From: Eubacterium sp.
GTDB taxonomy: Bacteria > Bacillota > Clostridia > Lachnospirales > Lachnospiraceae
NCBI GenBank assembly: GCA_017459345.1
Contig: JAFUDC010000105.1
Span: forward strand, 1 to 33,627
Length of the DNA: 33,627 nt
Reading direction: 5' to 3'
Shown here: in pieces, positions 31,148 to 33,627 of the stretch
How the letters are laid out: the number at the start of each line of letters is the position of its first letter
Position numbering within the stretch: the first letter of the stretch is position 1
Notes under the pieces: model-generated
What the model saw: the letters and a program-made list of their open reading frames with translations, nothing else
Databases searched by the model: none
What the model was told of the DNA's origin: nothing
Program-made: the position numbers and the translations under genes

Positions 31148-31792
31148 TTAAAAAGCGTGGGTCTGCCTGGCCTGGGAAAGAGTCTTCTTATACCAGTAGT
31201 AATCTCCCTGCCCCTTCCTGTAATTCTTTATCTCCACATCAACGTCATAATAGTATTTTTTCCCATCAACGATGGCATAATTCCATGAATGAACCGGCCT
31301 GGTGCCATTCCGGTTCTTGTAATGGCCGTTGCAGGTTCCGGCCTTGATCCCCTCATGGCGGCAGAGGATGGCAAACATGGCAGCGATATCCGTGCAATTG
31401 CCGATACGATGGATCATATTCCACTCCCGGTTGGTAAATTCGGCATTGATTTTAATTTTTCCCTCTTTCTTCAGTTTCTTTGTCTGCTTCCCATATGCCT
31501 TAATCTGCTTCCTTAATTTTCTGGTATTGTAATAGGCTTTAAATGACGGTCTCCTTCCGGCATGGGTATGTTTGAAATTCACCGTCATATAGTGGTAGAT
31601 TTTCTTCACCTTGGTATCTGTACTCATGGAATTCTTCACACCGGCACTCTTAAGCATCCTCTCTGCCAGGTAATCGATGGTGCTGTTTCCGGTATAGGTC
31701 TTTTTCATGGCATGGACGTTCCTCGGAAATGCAAGGCAGACCGCTAAAATCAGAAGAAATGTCATCAGTTTTCCTAATCTTTTGTTCATCAT
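31148..31792 (-). CDS. secreted transglutaminase-like protein
   Basis: The 214-residue protein has an export signal (GKLMTFLLILAVCLAFPRNVHA) and a transglutaminase-like core. The expected triad is visible: Cys133 in RIGNCTDIAAMFAILCRHEGIKA, His168 in RPVHSWNYAIVDGKKYYYDVD, and an Asp at 183 or 185. Bacterial relatives are usually papain-like peptidases acting on surface or wall peptides rather than true cross-linking enzymes. The N-terminal part is basic and rich in Lys/Arg. GAGGAG lies before the ATG at 31792. It is a single gene, divergent from the Fur-family gene; no clear terminator is seen before the metY promoter. Confidence 0.85.
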   Translation of the reverse strand: MMNKRLGKLMTFLLILAVCLAFPRNVHAMKKTYTGNSTIDYLAERMLKSAGVKNSMSTDTKVKKIYHYMTVNFKHTHAGRRPSFKAYYNTRKLRKQIKAYGKQTKKLKKEGKIKINAEFTNREWNMIHRIGNCTDIAAMFAILCRHEGIKAGTCNGHYKNRNGTRPVHSWNYAIVDGKKYYYDVDVEIKNYRKGQGDYYWYKKTLSQARQTHAF

Positions 31793-31838
31793 ACTAATCT
31801 CCTCTCAAGAAAAATTAAAAATATTTCATTACGATACC

Positions 31839-31867
31839 ATGATAACACACCGGATAATCTTTCACAA
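31839..31867 (-). promoter_or_regulatory. promoter for the transglutaminase-like gene
   Basis: -35 TTGTGA (31867-31862), 17-base spacer, extended -10 TGTTATCAT (TATCAT at 31844-31839). Confidence 0.65.
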
Positions 31868-31905
31868 GGTTTTACATATATGTTTAGTATGCTTTAAGAC
31901 AGCTA

Positions 31906-31934
31906 TTGACAAGTCATAGTCCAGGTAATATAAT
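31906..31934 (+). promoter_or_regulatory. consensus sigma-A promoter for the fur-znu operon
   Basis: -35 TTGACA (31906-31911), 17-base spacer, -10 TATAAT (31929-31934). Both boxes match the consensus exactly, and the -10 overlaps the operator, so strong repression is expected. Confidence 0.92.
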
Positions 31935-31956
31935 ATGAAAACGGTTTTCATATTAT
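31930..31956. promoter_or_regulatory. 27-bp perfect palindrome, Fur/Zur-type operator
   Basis: Arms ATAATATGAAAAC and GTTTTCATATTAT around a single central G. It covers the -10 box and the start point. Its size and place fit a Fur-family dimer site; since the first gene is a Fur-family regulator followed by zinc-type transport genes, autoregulation with zinc as corepressor is the simplest reading. Confidence 0.85.
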
Positions 31957-31998
31957 CAAATACAATTGCCTTTAATTTCTGGTATAGGAGGTATTTCA

Positions 31999-32424
31999 AT
32001 GGAATCAAGGGCGAAATACAGGACCAAACACCGGGATGATCTTCTCTCTTTCCTGAGGACAATCCCAGGTCAGCATGTCACGGCATCGGATGTACAGGCC
32101 TACTTTAAGAATAACGGTAAGAATATCGGAACGGCTACCATCTACCGGCAGTTAGACCGGATGGTTGATGAGGGGCTTGTGACCAAGTTCACCATCGACA
32201 GCACCAGTCCGGCCTGCTACCAGTATCTTGAGCCGGAGACTCACTGTCAGGATGATATCTGCTATCACTGCAAATGTGAGGAATGTGGAAGGGTGATCCA
32301 TCTGCATTGCCATGAGATTCCGGAATTCCATAAGCATATCCTGGAACACCATGGTTTTGAAGTCAATTCCATGCGGACGGTTTATTATGGCATCTGCAGC
32401 GACTGTGCAAAGAAGAGAGGTTAA
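31999..32424 (+). CDS. Fur-family regulator, probably the zinc sensor Zur
   Basis: The 141-residue protein has a winged-helix N-terminus (DLLSFLRTIPGQHVTASDVQAYF, NIGTATIYRQLDRMVDEGLV) and a metal-binding dimer domain. The structural zinc site is complete: Cys93/Cys96 (CKCEECG) and Cys133/Cys136 (CSDC), with further His/Cys ligands in THCQDDICYH and HLHCHEI. Fur, Zur and PerR cannot be told apart with certainty by sequence, but the zinc-type ABC genes begin three bases after its stop, which points to Zur. I chose the ATG at 31999 because AGGAGG precedes it at the right distance; the open frame upstream begins just after the operator. Confidence 0.9.
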   Translation: MESRAKYRTKHRDDLLSFLRTIPGQHVTASDVQAYFKNNGKNIGTATIYRQLDRMVDEGLVTKFTIDSTSPACYQYLEPETHCQDDICYHCKCEECGRVIHLHCHEIPEFHKHILEHHGFEVNSMRTVYYGICSDCAKKRG

Positions 32425-32427
32425 GAT

Positions 32428-33141
32428 ATGTCACAGTTAAAAGTAAAGGACCTGAGTCTTGGCTATGAGGGTCATCCGATCCTGGAGCATCTGAATTTTC
32501 AGGTGAATAAAGGCGACTATCTCTGCATTGTGGGGGAGAATGGTGCCGGCAAATCAACATTAATGAAAACTATGCTGGGCCTGCAGCCGGCTCTTTCGGG
32601 AGAAATTGAGATGGGGGATGGCCTGAAAGCATCCCTGATTGGCTATCTGCCCCAGCAGACCCTTGTGCAGAAGGATTTTCCCGCCTCGGTAAAGGAGATT
32701 GTCCTCTCCGGTTTTCAAAATCGCATGGGTTTTCGTCCCTTCTACAGTAAAGTGGAAAAAATAACGGCCAGTGAAACCATGGAAAAGATGGGCATCAGCC
32801 AGTTTGCTGACAGATGCTACCGGGACTTATCCGGCGGTCAGCAGCAGAGGGTACTTTTAGCCAGAGCCCTTTGCGCTACAAGAGAGTGTCTGCTTCTTGA
32901 TGAGCCTGTATCCGGACTGGACCCGGTAGTAACAGCAGAAATGTATCAGCTGATTGAGGATCTGAATAAAGAAGGAATCACTATCATCATGGTATCCCAT
33001 GATATCAGTGCCGCGGTGGATTATGCCAGCCACGTCCTTCATATTGGTGAAACAAACTTTTTCGGAAGTAAAGAAGAATATTTAAAGAGCAAGGCAGGCC
33101 GGATCTTCCTTGCAGGAAAGGAGGTTTTAAACGAGCGATGA
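32428..33141 (+). CDS. znuC: metal (probably zinc) ABC transporter ATPase
   Basis: The 237-residue ATPase powers metal uptake through the permease encoded next. Walker A is GENGAGKST (36-44), the Q-loop lies in IGYLPQQ, the signature is LSGGQQQR, Walker B is CLLLDEPVSGLD, and the H-loop is MVSHD. It belongs to the ZnuC/MntB/AdcC group. It starts three bases after the regulator stop and overlaps the permease by four bases (ATGA), a tight operon. Zinc is inferred from the regulator; manganese or iron cannot be excluded by this protein alone. Confidence 0.9.
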   Translation: MSQLKVKDLSLGYEGHPILEHLNFQVNKGDYLCIVGENGAGKSTLMKTMLGLQPALSGEIEMGDGLKASLIGYLPQQTLVQKDFPASVKEIVLSGFQNRMGFRPFYSKVEKITASETMEKMGISQFADRCYRDLSGGQQQRVLLARALCATRECLLLDEPVSGLDPVVTAEMYQLIEDLNKEGITIIMVSHDISAAVDYASHVLHIGETNFFGSKEEYLKSKAGRIFLAGKEVLNER

Positions 33142-33627
33142 GTATACTATCTACCTTAAGCCTGTATTTTTCCTATCCTTTTGTAAAATACGCATTTATC
33201 GTCGGAATACTGATTGCCCTGTGTTCCTCCCTCCTGGGAGTTACCCTGGTACTAAAACGCTTTTCCTTCATCGGAGATGGTTTGTCCCATGTTGCCTTCG
33301 GGGCCACCGCAATCGCGGCAGTTCTAAACCTGACAGACCAGATGATTCTGATCCTCCCGATCACGATCATCAGTGCAGTCCTGCTTCTTCGGACCGGACA
33401 GAACGCCAAAATCAAGGGGGATGCAGCCATCGCCATGATATCCGTCGGGGCTCTGGCCTTTGGATATCTGCTGATGAATCTCTTCTCCACCTCAACCAAC
33501 CTGTCAGGGGATGTGTGCAGTACCCTATTCGGTTCCACCTCCATCCTGACCCTGACCAAACATGAGGTCTGGCTGTGCGTGGGTCTCTCCGTCATTGTTG
33601 TCCTGTTCTTTATCCTCTTCTATCACA
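33138..33627 (+). CDS. znuB: metal (probably zinc) ABC transporter permease, partial
   Basis: The open frame runs off the right edge after 163 codons of an expected 270 or so. The visible part has the ABC-3 family pattern: FVKYAFIVGILIALCSSLLG, LVLKRFSFIGDGLSHVAFGA (a conserved loop), then further membrane segments ending at VWLCVGLSVIVVLFFILFY. It begins inside the znuC stop (ATGA overlap), so translation is coupled. The substrate-binding subunit (ZnuA) is not in the window and may lie further downstream. Confidence 0.9.
   Translation, partial: MSILSTLSLYFSYPFVKYAFIVGILIALCSSLLGVTLVLKRFSFIGDGLSHVAFGATAIAAVLNLTDQMILILPITIISAVLLLRTGQNAKIKGDAAIAMISVGALAFGYLLMNLFSTSTNLSGDVCSTLFGSTSILTLTKHEVWLCVGLSVIVVLFFILFYH

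Overview
The window looks like a chromosomal segment of a moderate-GC Firmicute of class Clostridia, most likely a Lachnospiraceae relative. Reasons: strong AGGAGG-type ribosome binding sites throughout, classic TTGACA/TATAAT promoters, the infC-rpmI-rplT operon behind a Firmicute-type L20 leader, a B. subtilis-type aspartokinase with an internal start, and purine synthesis finished by a PurO-type IMP cyclohydrolase plus a stand-alone AICAR transformylase. These family assignments are read from motifs; no database search was run.

Layout. 1-1450: a degraded left edge, with a truncated FMN-binding split-barrel gene and a membrane-anchored SH3-like gene broken by one in-frame TGA. 1564-4200: a secreted glucosaminidase, then rplT, rpmI and infC (minus strand) behind a strong promoter and a long leader with an attenuator; infC appears to start at AUC. 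4249-9434: dCMP deaminase, a PepD-type peptidase, and an ACT protein-hom-lysC operon whose 5' leader looks highly structured. 9487-12388: an operon of an EF-G paralogue and a small HD alarmone-hydrolase-like protein, preceded by a possible leader peptide. 12444-15014: aroA on the plus strand converges with an orphan lipoprotein of the ABC_sub_bind type. 15029-18073: the purO-purH pair and an orphan membrane PAS protein. 18144-24079: a CYTH phosphatase/cyclase-like gene, a small unknown gene with an odd promoter and leader, and sbcD-sbcC. 24104-27583: a flavodoxin-like protein, pta, a charged unknown protein and a small (p)ppGpp synthetase. 27650-31107: a DUF4097-like protein and the sulfur genes metY-cysK behind a palindrome-bearing promoter. 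31148-33627: a secreted transglutaminase-like protein, then a Fur-family regulator (probably Zur) with a near-ideal operator, followed by a zinc-type ABC ATPase and the start of its permease.

How the parts fit: the segment is mainly housekeeping (translation, aspartate-family amino acids, shikimate, purine, sulfur and zinc metabolism, and DNA end processing). A recurring theme is RNA-level or translational control: the L20 leader, the AUC start of infC, an internal start in lysC, a structured leader before the ACT-hom-lysC operon, a possible leader peptide before the EF-G paralogue, and a three-way-junction-like leader before the 96-residue gene. Separate alarmone-making and alarmone-breaking small proteins are both present. 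I see no prophage, insertion sequence, CRISPR array, tRNA or rRNA. I did not find a clearly new multi-gene defence or mobile system; the best unexplained signals are the structured leaders and the EF-G-like/HD operon.
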